Assembly (NCBI GenBank): GCA_021772705.1
Contig: JAJFLN010000619.1
Coordinates: 1 to 10,360 of the forward strand
DNA from: Candidatus Cloacimonadota bacterium
GTDB lineage: Bacteria; Muiribacteriota; UBA6191; JACPRK01
Direction: 5' to 3'
Length of the DNA: 10,360 nt
Below are positions 1-6,570 of the stretch, piece by piece. Every line of letters begins with the position of its first letter. Position 1 is the stretch's first letter. The notes under the pieces were generated by a model, which saw nothing but the letters and a program-made list of their open reading frames with translations, did not search any database and was not told where the DNA came from. A program made the translations under genes and the position numbers.

Positions 1-136
1 GTCTGAGCCTGTCGAAGCATGTCCTGAGCCACGCCGAAGGGGCCACTAGGATTGATGCGGATTCTCGCGGAAGGCCCTTCGACAAGCTCAGACGATATGG
101 CCGCCCGCTCCGTTCATCCTTCGACAAGCTCAGGAC
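1..136. repeat. Cluster of dispersed CCTTCGACAAGCTCAGGA-type repeats
   Basis: Two good copies of the unit CCTTCGACAAGCTCAGGA lie on the + strand at 76-93 (last bases diverged, ...CAGAC) and 118-136. Two inverted, more degenerate copies lie at 1-17 and 21-40, where the core reads GAGCCTGTCGAAG and GAGCCACGCCGAAGG. The 1-17 copy can pair with 77-93 with one mismatch. Short open frames across this stretch only spell the repeat (for example PSTSSG peptides) and are not genes. A further copy lies at 1315-1332, so this is a dispersed family, always outside genes in this window. Its function is unknown. It could be a REP-like element or the non-autonomous remnant of a mobile element. Confidence 0.75.
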
Positions 137-165
137 GAGCGGATCGGGAAGACCCGGCCATTCAG

Positions 166-198
166 TCGTCCTGGATGCGGGCATCCATAGTAGGACGA
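166..198. repeat. Nested hairpin in the leader region of the esterase gene
   Basis: TCGTCCT (166-172) pairs with AGGACGA (192-198). Inside it, GGATGC (173-178) pairs with GCATCC (181-186) across two bases, leaving ATAGT as a one-sided bulge. It lies about 100 bases before the esterase start. It may be part of the adjoining repeat element, a protein-binding site or an RNA structure. The sequence does not decide between these. Confidence 0.45.
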
Positions 199-296
199 AC
201 GGTTACAGAGTTATGCGGCCTCCCAGGTTTCGACATCGCTCCCATTGACCTCGGGCCCGTTGCTGGCAGGGGGCGCCCTCGTGGTAGCATCGGGGC
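199..296. other. Non-coding stretch before the esterase; possible promoter
   Basis: No convincing gene is present. TAGCAT at 285-290 matches the TAnnnT form of a -10 element and ends six bases before the ATG at 297. TTGCTG at 260-265 is a possible -35 element, although the 19-base spacer is long. No Shine-Dalgarno sequence is obvious before the ATG, so a leaderless or near-leaderless transcript is possible. This is inferred from sequence pattern only. Confidence 0.3.
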
Positions 297-1301
297 ATGT
301 CCAAGCTAGGCCAGATCGTCATCAAGAGCTTCGAGAGCCAGGTTCTGAAGAAGAACCCCTGGAAAGATCCGCACGTTCGAAAACTGCCGGTCTATCTGCC
401 GCCATCCTACGAAACCAGTCCCAAACGAAGGTATCCGGTCATCTGGTGCCTGACTGGCTTCACGGGCAAGGGGGAGATGATGCTGAACCTGAACATGTTC
501 AGCGAGAACCTGCCCCAGCGCCTGGACAGAATGATTGGCTGTAAGAAGATGCCTGAAGCGATCGTTGCCATGCCGGATTGCATGACCTTTCTGGGAGGAA
601 GTCAGTACTTGAACTCCCCTGCAAACGGCAGGTACATGGATTACCTCTGTGACGAACTGGTCCCCTTTGTTGATTCCAGCTTCCGGACCCTGGCAAGCCG
701 GGATCACCGGGGAGTGGTGGGAAAGTCGAGTGGTGGCTTCGGCGCCATCACCCTCGGAATGCGCCGCGCCGATGTCTTTGGCGCTGCCGGGACACATAGC
801 GGTGACATGGCCTTTCAGTTCGGATATCTGCCGGACTTTCCCAAGGCCCTGATCGCCCTGGAGCGGTACGGGAGCCTCCCGGCCTTCTTCAAGGGTTTCA
901 AAAAGCTGACTTCCCCGGGGCCAGGCGACTTCGCCGCCTTGAACACGGTGGCCATGGCGAGTTGTTACTCTCCCTCGGAGGGGAAGAAGCAACCCGCCAT
1001 CGATCTACCCTTCGACGTCCGGACCGGCGAGATACTCGAGCCAGTCTGGGACCGATGGCTCGAATGGGATCCGGTCCTCAACGTGGACCGGTACGCTGCA
1101 GAGCTCAGGTCACTGCGATTGCTTTACATCGACTGCGGAACCCGGGATGAATTCAATCTCCACGCTGGTGCCCGGATCATGTCGTCGAAGCTGAAGAAAC
1201 TTCGGATCAAGCATGTCCACGAGGAGTTCGACGGCGGGCACATGAACATCAATCATCGCTACGATCGGTCCCTGCCGCGCCTGGCCAAGGCGCTGCAATA
1301 G
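297..1301 (+). CDS. Alpha/beta-hydrolase esterase (esterase D / Fes-like family)
   Basis: A 334-residue protein of the broad putative-esterase family (esterase D, enterochelin esterase and antigen 85 relatives), expected to hydrolyse carboxylic esters. The nucleophile elbow G-K-S-S-G-G starts at residue 142, making Ser144 the likely catalytic serine in GxSxG. It is followed by a typical helix (GFGAITLGMRRADVF). The other triad members are probably Asp284 in the GTRDEFN segment and His315 in DGGHMN. The N-terminal part (VYLPPSYETSPKRRYPVIWCLTGF) is the usual first strand and oxyanion region. No signal peptide is seen, so it is probably cytosolic. The physiological substrate cannot be read from the sequence. 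The ATG at 297 is chosen because it is the first Met before the conserved fold, although no good ribosome site precedes it. It stands alone, flanked by repeat-rich DNA. Confidence 0.85.
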   Translation: MSKLGQIVIKSFESQVLKKNPWKDPHVRKLPVYLPPSYETSPKRRYPVIWCLTGFTGKGEMMLNLNMFSENLPQRLDRMIGCKKMPEAIVAMPDCMTFLGGSQYLNSPANGRYMDYLCDELVPFVDSSFRTLASRDHRGVVGKSSGGFGAITLGMRRADVFGAAGTHSGDMAFQFGYLPDFPKALIALERYGSLPAFFKGFKKLTSPGPGDFAALNTVAMASCYSPSEGKKQPAIDLPFDVRTGEILEPVWDRWLEWDPVLNVDRYAAELRSLRLLYIDCGTRDEFNLHAGARIMSSKLKKLRIKHVHEEFDGGHMNINHRYDRSLPRLAKALQ

Positions 1302-1311
1302 AAGCAGCGCC
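1289..1311 (+). terminator. Perfect hairpin enclosing the esterase stop codon
   Basis: GGCGCTGC (1289-1296) and GCAGCGCC (1304-1311) form a perfect 8-bp stem with a seven-base loop AATAGAA that contains the TAG stop. A run of C rather than T follows, so it is not a canonical intrinsic terminator. It may instead protect the mRNA 3' end, assist termination together with the large inverted repeat downstream, or act in termination on a template where U-tracts are not required. Confidence 0.4.
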
Positions 1312-1314
1312 CCC

Positions 1315-1332
1315 CCTTCGACAAGCTCAGGA
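1315..1332 (+). repeat. Dispersed repeat copy (CCTTCGACAAGCTCAGGA)
   Basis: An exact copy of the unit seen at 118-135, located just after the esterase terminal hairpin. With the copies at 1-136 it brackets the esterase gene, so the gene could lie in a segment mobilised or rearranged by recombination between repeats. That is only an inference from position. Confidence 0.75.
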
Positions 1333-1360
1333 TGGAGGGGACGACAGGCTATCACCTGCA

Positions 1361-1460
1361 GAGATAAGGGGACACACGACTGGACCCGAACTCGCCAGGC
1401 GAACCTGCTGGGTCGGGTGACCTCTCGGAGTTCGGGTCCAGCCGTGTGTCCCCTTATCTC
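1361..1460. repeat. Large near-perfect inverted repeat, REPIN/MITE-like
   Basis: The arm at 1361-1393 (GAGATAAGGGGACACACG... to ...CCGAACTC) is the reverse complement of 1428-1460 with one mismatch in 33 positions. The 34-base central section (1394-1427) contains smaller self-complementary pieces, such as GGTC/GACC and CCAG/CTGG. The outer ends are GAGATAAGGGG/CCCCTTATCTC. The structure would form a very stable cruciform or RNA hairpin. It has no coding capacity and no transposase is nearby. The architecture resembles a REPIN or miniature inverted-repeat element mobilised in trans by a REP-associated transposase. A bidirectional transcription barrier is the main alternative. Confidence 0.7.
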
Positions 1461-1484
1461 CCAGCCCCCCACCCAGCCGTCATG

Positions 1485-1519
1485 CCTCGCTGCAGCGAGG
1501 CTGTGATTCGTGCTATCCT
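1485..1519 (+). promoter_or_regulatory. 16-bp palindrome next to an extended -10 promoter
   Basis: CCTCGCTGCAGCGAGG at 1485-1500 is a perfect palindrome. TGCTATCCT at 1511-1519 fits an extended -10 element (TGn plus TATCCT). Seventeen bases upstream of that hexamer, the -35 position (about 1491-1496) falls inside the palindrome. A dimeric regulator bound there could block or recruit RNA polymerase for the transporter pair that starts at 1553. There is no recognisable -35 consensus, which would suit an extended -10 or activator-dependent promoter. Confidence 0.4.
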
Positions 1520-1552
1520 GCCTGCTTCGCATTAACAGCCAGGAACATGACC

Positions 1553-2047
1553 ATGTTGCAAGAAGTACAGCCTGATCCCTCTCTGCAGGCCGCGCCTAGC
1601 TGGACGGGTGATGAAGCCGGTCCGGGGTCAAGTGACTCCCCAGGGACCAGGTCGCTGTCTAAAGCGGCTTCCCGGGTCTCATGGACCGGATGGTGCCTGC
1701 TGGTGACCTGCATTCTGCTGGAAACGGCGGCCCAGCTCCTCTTCAAGGTGGGTGCCACCCAGGCTGGCAGTGGACTGTCAAATCTGGAAACGGTGAGGAA
1801 CGCCGCCGGCAGTCACTGGGCGATCCTGGGGTACGTCTGCATGGCCCTCCAGTTTCCCGTTTGGCTCGGAGTCCTGGCGCGAATGGACCTCTCCCTGGCG
1901 TTTCCCGCCGGGAGTCTCTCCCAGGTGACCATCCTTCTGGGAAGTGTGTTCCTTCTGTCAGAGCAGGTCAGCTTGATCCACCTGATCGGAATCGCCCTGA
2001 TTCTATTGGGGATATTCATGCTTCTCGGTGGAGAGGAGAAGACATGA
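1553..2047 (+). CDS. SMR/ArnE-ArnF-like small membrane transporter, subunit 1
   Basis: A 164-residue inner-membrane protein with four predicted transmembrane helices, of the small multidrug resistance/EamA superfamily. TM1 is the WCLLVTCILLETAAQLLFKVGA segment. Glu57 in it aligns by eye with the substrate- and proton-binding Glu14 of EmrE. The last two helices carry the family pattern (LAFPAGSLSQVTILLGSVFLLSEQ, then LIGIALILLGIFMLL). A polar N-terminal extension of about 44 residues is longer than in usual 105-120-residue members. The ATG at 1553 is preferred over the one at 1547 because AGGA at 1541-1544 is then eight bases upstream. It overlaps the next gene by ATGA, indicating a coupled pair. 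Either drug/cation efflux or lipid-linked sugar flipping (as ArnE/ArnF) is possible; the substrate is unknown. Confidence 0.75.
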   Translation: MLQEVQPDPSLQAAPSWTGDEAGPGSSDSPGTRSLSKAASRVSWTGWCLLVTCILLETAAQLLFKVGATQAGSGLSNLETVRNAAGSHWAILGYVCMALQFPVWLGVLARMDLSLAFPAGSLSQVTILLGSVFLLSEQVSLIHLIGIALILLGIFMLLGGEEKT

Positions 2048-2571
2048 TCGAGGTGTTCCCCCTCATCGGAATCTGCATCCTGCTCGTCACGACGGGGCAG
2101 GTCTGCTTCCGGATGGGAGCTCGGCACGAGAACAACGAGGAGACCGGAGCCCTGTCCTCGTTCCTGGAGGTCCTGAGACGACCTGTTCTCTGGCTGGGAG
2201 TGGCGGCATTCATCACCCACTTCTGTGTCTGGATGCTGGTGTTGAACAAGGTCAATCTGGGGGTCGCCTATCCATTGATGAGTCTGGATTACGTGATGGT
2301 CACACTCTGTTCCGCCGTGTTTCTCGGTGAGACGGTCAACCGGAAGCGATGGGTCGGAGTCTTCCTCATCGTCGTGGGGGTGGCCCTGATCGGCAGCGCG
2401 GACCCGCCTCCAGTCCCGGCGATCACCACATCGTCAGTGAGCTCCGGACTTCCAGTCGATTCCCCAGTCGTCAACTCGACGTGGCTCTCTCCCGCCAGTT
2501 CTGACTTCCTCTGCTCACCGGGGGCCGCCGCGAATCTCAGGCTGAACGGATCTTCGTCAGGGCCTTCATGA
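2044..2571 (+). CDS. SMR/ArnE-like small membrane transporter, subunit 2
   Basis: A 175-residue partner of the preceding gene. Its ATG (2044) overlaps the upstream stop as ATGA, with GGAGAGGAGAA as a strong ribosome site inside the upstream gene. Four helices occupy about residues 5-120. TM1 (ILLVTTGQVCFRMGA) resembles ArnE-type sequences but has Val15 where subunit 1 has Glu57. The segment from AYPLMSLDYVMVTLCSAVFLGE to LIVVGVALIG fits the SMR C-terminal signature. The last 55-60 residues form a Pro/Ser-rich, probably disordered tail not typical of the family. The final 35 bases overlap the convergent HEAT-repeat gene. It probably forms an asymmetric heterodimer with subunit 1. A true stop shift extending the tail cannot be excluded. 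Confidence 0.72.
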   Translation: MIEVFPLIGICILLVTTGQVCFRMGARHENNEETGALSSFLEVLRRPVLWLGVAAFITHFCVWMLVLNKVNLGVAYPLMSLDYVMVTLCSAVFLGETVNRKRWVGVFLIVVGVALIGSADPPPVPAITTSSVSSGLPVDSPVVNSTWLSPASSDFLCSPGAAANLRLNGSSSGPS

Positions 2572-3940
2572 CGCTCTTCTGGACTAGCCTTTGAGCCTCC
2601 GTGGTGACTACGGAGCTGGTCAGATCGTGGAGCAAATCCGATAGGGGGACCACCATCTCGGAGCTGCCTATCTCGCCCAGAGCGAAAGCTGCGCTGGTCT
2701 GACTTGCCGTGTTTCCGGACTCGAGCATCTTGAGCAGAACCTCCACGGCGTGATGCCCGCCAAGTCGCCAGATCGCCAGCGCTGCGGTTGCACGAACTCG
2801 GTGATTGGAATCTTCGAGGCAAGGGAGGAGCAGAGCCATCAGACCTTCACCGGGGCATCGAGACAGTGCCTCCACGGCATTCGAGCGAACTCGAGGGTCA
2901 CTGTCTTTCAGGGTCGACACCAGAGTGGGAATGGCTCTGGCGTGAACCAGATCGCCCATGGCACGGACCGCGGTGGCACGGGTCTCCGGTTTCAGCACGC
3001 CCTGGGACATGAGCTTCTTCAACGCCTGGATGGCTGCCACGGGCTGGCGTCTTCGACAGTAAGCCATCAGGTTCTGGCGCACTATGGTGTGCTCTTCCGC
3101 CAGGTAGCGCTCCACCAGGCTGTCCACGTCAATCTGCCCGGGGATGGTGAGCAGACCCTTGGATGCGAGCAACCGGATCTGGACGTTCGAGTGCTCCAGC
3201 CGCCGGGTCAACTCCTGAAGCGCTTCGGCAGGACCGGGAAGATGCCCGAGCAGATAGGTTGCCGAGAGTTCCCGGCGAAGGTCGTCGGATTCCAGTTCGG
3301 CCTGAACGCGCTTCCACAGCTCCTCGTGACGAGTGGGCCAGAGCAGTCGCATGGCGCTGGCCCGTACGCGGGGGGATGCGTCATCCAGAAGAGGTTCTAT
3401 CAGCGAATCGTCGACGAGGCTCGGTAGCTTGCCCAGGAGATCCAGAGCGTTGGCCCGGACTCTTGAGTCCCTGTCCCGCAGGCTGGGGATCAGGGTCTCT
3501 GGCGGGAGATCGGACTTCATCTTGCCCAGGAGAGAGATGAGACTGGCTCGGCAGCGGGGTTCCGATTCGGCACCGAGCAGCGCGAGTATCCGTGGGCGAC
3601 TGTCTATCTGCAGACGGGCTCCGACCTTCTCGATGGCCGTGGCTCGAACATCGGGAGAGGGACAGGCCAGGAGTTCATCGAACAGGTCCTGGTGAGTTCC
3701 GGAGTGCAGGAAGTCGAGGGTGGCGACGATCTCCGTGACGCAGGACGTGGGGCATGTTTCGAGACGCTGCCGCAGAGCCTGAACCACCGAATCCTCACCA
3801 TGGTCCCTCAGGGCCTTGGCGGCATAGCTCACGATTCCTGGATTATCGTCGGACAGAAGGTCGAGCAAGCTCTGTAAGAACTCCGTCGATCCAGTCTGGT
3901 CTTCCGCCGATGCAGGAGAGTCCTCCGTCGGGGTTCGCAC
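2537..3940 (-). CDS. HEAT-repeat protein in the Rad50-like ATPase operon
   Basis: A 467-residue, all-helical scaffold with about a dozen HEAT or PBS-lyase-type repeats. They are recognisable by the recurring D-x-x-x-x-VR-x-x-A-x-x-x-L pattern, for example RDSRVRANALDLLGKL (about residues 155-170), DASPRVRASAMRLL, DSDPRVRSNAVEALSR, DSNHRVRATAALAIWRLG and NTASQTSAAFALGEIG. No signal peptide or enzymatic motif is visible. It starts at GTG 3940, with GAGGT five bases upstream overlapping the stop region of the ATPase gene eight bases away. It is therefore very likely co-translated. HEAT solenoids bind proteins or DNA and are regular accessory subunits of SMC complexes (condensin and cohesin HEAT subunits), so a role as adaptor for the upstream ATPase is a reasonable inference. 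The 3' end overlaps the convergent transporter gene by 35 bases. Confidence 0.8.
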   Translation of the reverse strand: MRTPTEDSPASAEDQTGSTEFLQSLLDLLSDDNPGIVSYAAKALRDHGEDSVVQALRQRLETCPTSCVTEIVATLDFLHSGTHQDLFDELLACPSPDVRATAIEKVGARLQIDSRPRILALLGAESEPRCRASLISLLGKMKSDLPPETLIPSLRDRDSRVRANALDLLGKLPSLVDDSLIEPLLDDASPRVRASAMRLLWPTRHEELWKRVQAELESDDLRRELSATYLLGHLPGPAEALQELTRRLEHSNVQIRLLASKGLLTIPGQIDVDSLVERYLAEEHTIVRQNLMAYCRRRQPVAAIQALKKLMSQGVLKPETRATAVRAMGDLVHARAIPTLVSTLKDSDPRVRSNAVEALSRCPGEGLMALLLPCLEDSNHRVRATAALAIWRLGGHHAVEVLLKMLESGNTASQTSAAFALGEIGSSEMVVPLSDLLHDLTSSVVTTEAQRLVQKSVMKALTKIRSA

Positions 3941-3948
3941 GTCAGACC

Positions 3949-6570
3949 TCAGTTGCTGACCAGCTCTCTGGTCTCGATGCTCGTTTCAATCAGGCGGTCG
4001 AAGTGCTCCTCCACACCCTGAGTATGGGTCACGACGAAAACCTGATCGAAGTTGTGATGGAACTTCTTGAGGAGCTCCAGGAAGCTCCCGCTGCGCCGCT
4101 CATCAAAGGAAGAGAGTGGTTCATCGAAGAAGAGGTATTGCTTGTAGTCAGCCGAATGCTTGGTCTGAATCAGGGCTTTCGAGAAGGCCAGGCGAAGCGT
4201 CAAGAACACTTGATCCACCGTGCCTCCCGAGAGGTTGACCAGATTGACGAAGTCGCCCTTTTCAGGCGAGAAGACCTCCACGTTCAACTCGGGAGTCACC
4301 TTGACTTCCCGGTATCGCTCCCCAGTCAACTGGGGGAGGACCCAGGCGATGAACTCGGCGATGGAGGGGCCGAAACGCCCTCGCATCTGCTCTCGTACCT
4401 GAACGAACATCTCCTCCAGCTTCCGGTGAACCGAGAGGTGCCGGTCGATCTCTTCGAGGCGATTCGCGATGGTCTTCTGCTTGGACTCCAGGTCCCGGAC
4501 CCGGGACATGGTCGGTTCCAGCCGTGCCAGCTCACGTTCCAGGCTGGCCATGCGGCGCTCGGAGTCCTCCAGAGAGATTCGGGTCTGGTGCTGCTTTCGT
4601 TCCCGTTCCTCCGTGGCTCTCTCCGCTTCCTCCGCGATATCGAGAAGGCTCTCCAGTCCGGCCAGCTGCTGCTCCAGCAAACGCTCCAGCTCAGAATCGT
4701 CCCGGTCCGTGGTCAGGGAGTCTAGTTCGGCCAGGAACGTCACGTCCAGGGTCTGGCGAACCGGCTCCGGCAGATCGGCCAGAGATTTCTCGAACTCGGA
4801 GAAGTCCCGATCCAGCACATCCACTGGGGCTTTCTCCAGATGAAACTGGGCCTTCCGGCATCGATCAATCATGGTGCGAATTCGGGGGCGCCACTCGCGA
4901 GTCTCGCCTGGTTCGAAGGACTCCTCGGAGTCCGCGGCGGGCCGTACCACACGGGCGTGACCTCCGCCAGCCAGTTTCTGAATCTCCTCCTCCAGGTCCG
5001 ATACCAGGAGGTCGATGGAGGACTGTTCTGTTCTGAGCCCGGCCGCCTCGTCCCGCAGCCCATTCTCGCGACCGATGAGATCTTCGACCGAGACATCATC
5101 CTCCAGGAACTCGGCGAACCGGGATGCCAGCTGATCGTGGAGCTTCTTGATCAGATCCGAGCCGGTCTGACCCGAGTTGTCGGCCATGCTCTTGGCGCTG
5201 CCGGCGTCGAATCGCAGGCAGGCCTGGCGGGCATTCTCCAGACGGCCGACGTCTTCCGTCAGCCGATCCATGTTCATGCTGAGCCGTCCCCGGCCTTCTT
5301 CGATCTCCGCAGCCCGGGCCCGAGTCACGACACCCCAGAGCATGTAAAGGATGCCGAAGGCGACGAATGGCATGAAGACGAACTGGCTTTTCCAGTAAAG
5401 GAAGACGAAACCGGATAGCCAGAGGATCGCACCGACATTGATGCGCCGGGAAGCACAGCTGTCCAGACTTTCTTGGAACTCGATGGTCTCCTCGAGCTTC
5501 TTGCGCGTGAATGAAAGTTGCTCAGCCTTGCTGTTGGGAGTGATGAATTCGGCCTCTTCGGCCGAGTAGTCGGCGTCGAGGGTGTTGCGAAGCTGACTCT
5601 CCAGCTCCAGCTGCCTGGCTTGAACCACGCTGGCAAGCTCGCCCCTCTTGGCCTCGAATACCCGGAACTCTTCCAGTTTGCCGCTCGTGGCGGCAGCATC
5701 GCGCTCCACGGACTGGAGCTTCGTATCCAGCTGCCTGGAAGCCTGGCGCAGACGGCTGGCCAGACGGCCGAAAGCGACGCCGTATCCTCTGAGAGCCGCT
5801 CGCAGTCCCAGTGCTCTGGAGAGAGAGATGGACCTGGCCGCGCCGGATCGGGTCTTCAATTCCTGCTCCAGTTCAGACAGCTCAGAGGTGAACCGTTCCT
5901 TTTCGACCCGGGTCTCCTCCAGTTCAGCCTGCTGTCGTTCGTAGTCCTCCGGATCAATGGTGATCTGCCGAGCTACCTCGCGCTGGATGGAGGACTCTTC
6001 TTTGAGGCGCTGCTTCTCCTCGCTCAACTCCTCCATCTCTGCCTCTGCCTGGGCTGCCGCCTCGTCAATGCTGGACACACCGATGAAGTGGTCGAGCAGG
6101 CTCCTGCGAGCTTCCGGCGAGGAGTCCTGAATGGCTCCCAGTTCCTTCTGGCCCAGGTAGAAGGAGTAGCGGAACTCATCGAAGGGAGCCCCGAGCAGAT
6201 CAGAGAGCTTCCGGTTTACCTTGCCGACGCCGCTGGCCACTTCGTCGCCGCTCCGGGTGTCCTCCAGCCAGGCTCCGCAGGTGCCGTCTCGATCGATCTC
6301 CCGGGTGACCCGGTAACCGACTCCATCGGGCATGGTGAACGCGACGCTGACGCGGCAAGACTCCTTCTCCCAGTTGATGATCTCCTCGAGCTGGTTCTCA
6401 TCGAGGCGAAGCGTCCTGCCGAACAGGGCGAATGCGATCGCCTCCCCCAGAGTGGTCTTACCGGACTCGTTGGCCCCGACGACTCCGACGATACCCCGTT
6501 CGGGCAGGTCCATGATCTGGATCTTCTCGTACTTCTGGAAGTTGTCGGCTTCGAGACTCTTGAGAATCAT
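3949..6570 (-). CDS. Membrane-anchored Rad50/SbcC/SMC-like ATPase
   Basis: An 873-residue ABC-type ATPase. Walker A GANESGKT is at residues 32-39 and a Q-loop Gln is near 141 (FYLGQKEL). The signature SGG is at 781-783 (NLSGGTVDQ), Walker B YLFFDE ends at D816-E817 with D-loop SSFDE, and the switch histidine is at about 849 (VVTHTQ). Between the two halves lie long Glu/Lys/Arg-rich coiled coils (about 165-370 and 420-760). At the apex (about 377-415) is a hydrophobic hairpin of two membrane-spanning stretches (INVGAILWLSGFVFLYW and FVFMPFVAFGILYMLWGVV) instead of the Rad50 CxxC zinc hook. All nucleotide-cycle residues are present, so it should be active. It could be a YhaN-like member of the family. 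DNA tethering or repair at the membrane is inferred. No SbcD/Mre11 gene is adjacent. ATGA overlap with the upstream small gene supports the start. Confidence 0.85.
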   Translation of the reverse strand: MILKSLEADNFQKYEKIQIMDLPERGIVGVVGANESGKTTLGEAIAFALFGRTLRLDENQLEEIINWEKESCRVSVAFTMPDGVGYRVTREIDRDGTCGAWLEDTRSGDEVASGVGKVNRKLSDLLGAPFDEFRYSFYLGQKELGAIQDSSPEARRSLLDHFIGVSSIDEAAAQAEAEMEELSEEKQRLKEESSIQREVARQITIDPEDYERQQAELEETRVEKERFTSELSELEQELKTRSGAARSISLSRALGLRAALRGYGVAFGRLASRLRQASRQLDTKLQSVERDAAATSGKLEEFRVFEAKRGELASVVQARQLELESQLRNTLDADYSAEEAEFITPNSKAEQLSFTRKKLEETIEFQESLDSCASRRINVGAILWLSGFVFLYWKSQFVFMPFVAFGILYMLWGVVTRARAAEIEEGRGRLSMNMDRLTEDVGRLENARQACLRFDAGSAKSMADNSGQTGSDLIKKLHDQLASRFAEFLEDDVSVEDLIGRENGLRDEAAGLRTEQSSIDLLVSDLEEEIQKLAGGGHARVVRPAADSEESFEPGETREWRPRIRTMIDRCRKAQFHLEKAPVDVLDRDFSEFEKSLADLPEPVRQTLDVTFLAELDSLTTDRDDSELERLLEQQLAGLESLLDIAEEAERATEERERKQHQTRISLEDSERRMASLERELARLEPTMSRVRDLESKQKTIANRLEEIDRHLSVHRKLEEMFVQVREQMRGRFGPSIAEFIAWVLPQLTGERYREVKVTPELNVEVFSPEKGDFVNLVNLSGGTVDQVFLTLRLAFSKALIQTKHSADYKQYLFFDEPLSSFDERRSGSFLELLKKFHHNFDQVFVVTHTQGVEEHFDRLIETSIETRELVSN

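Noticed and set aside
52..309. Open frame of 85 residues at the left end
   Set aside because: It is made largely of translated dispersed repeats (HPSTSSG-type peptide), has no ribosome site, and overlaps the esterase start.
1681..2571. Single 296-residue protein read through the second transporter frame
   Set aside because: Its first 120 residues are out of frame with the clear membrane protein of subunit 1; the ATG at 2044 with a strong ribosome site is the real start.
3754..4725. Long + strand open frame (323 residues) opposite the ATPase gene
   Set aside because: It is antisense to the conserved ATP-binding C-terminus of the Rad50-like protein; its length is explained by GC-rich codon bias and it shows no recognisable domain.
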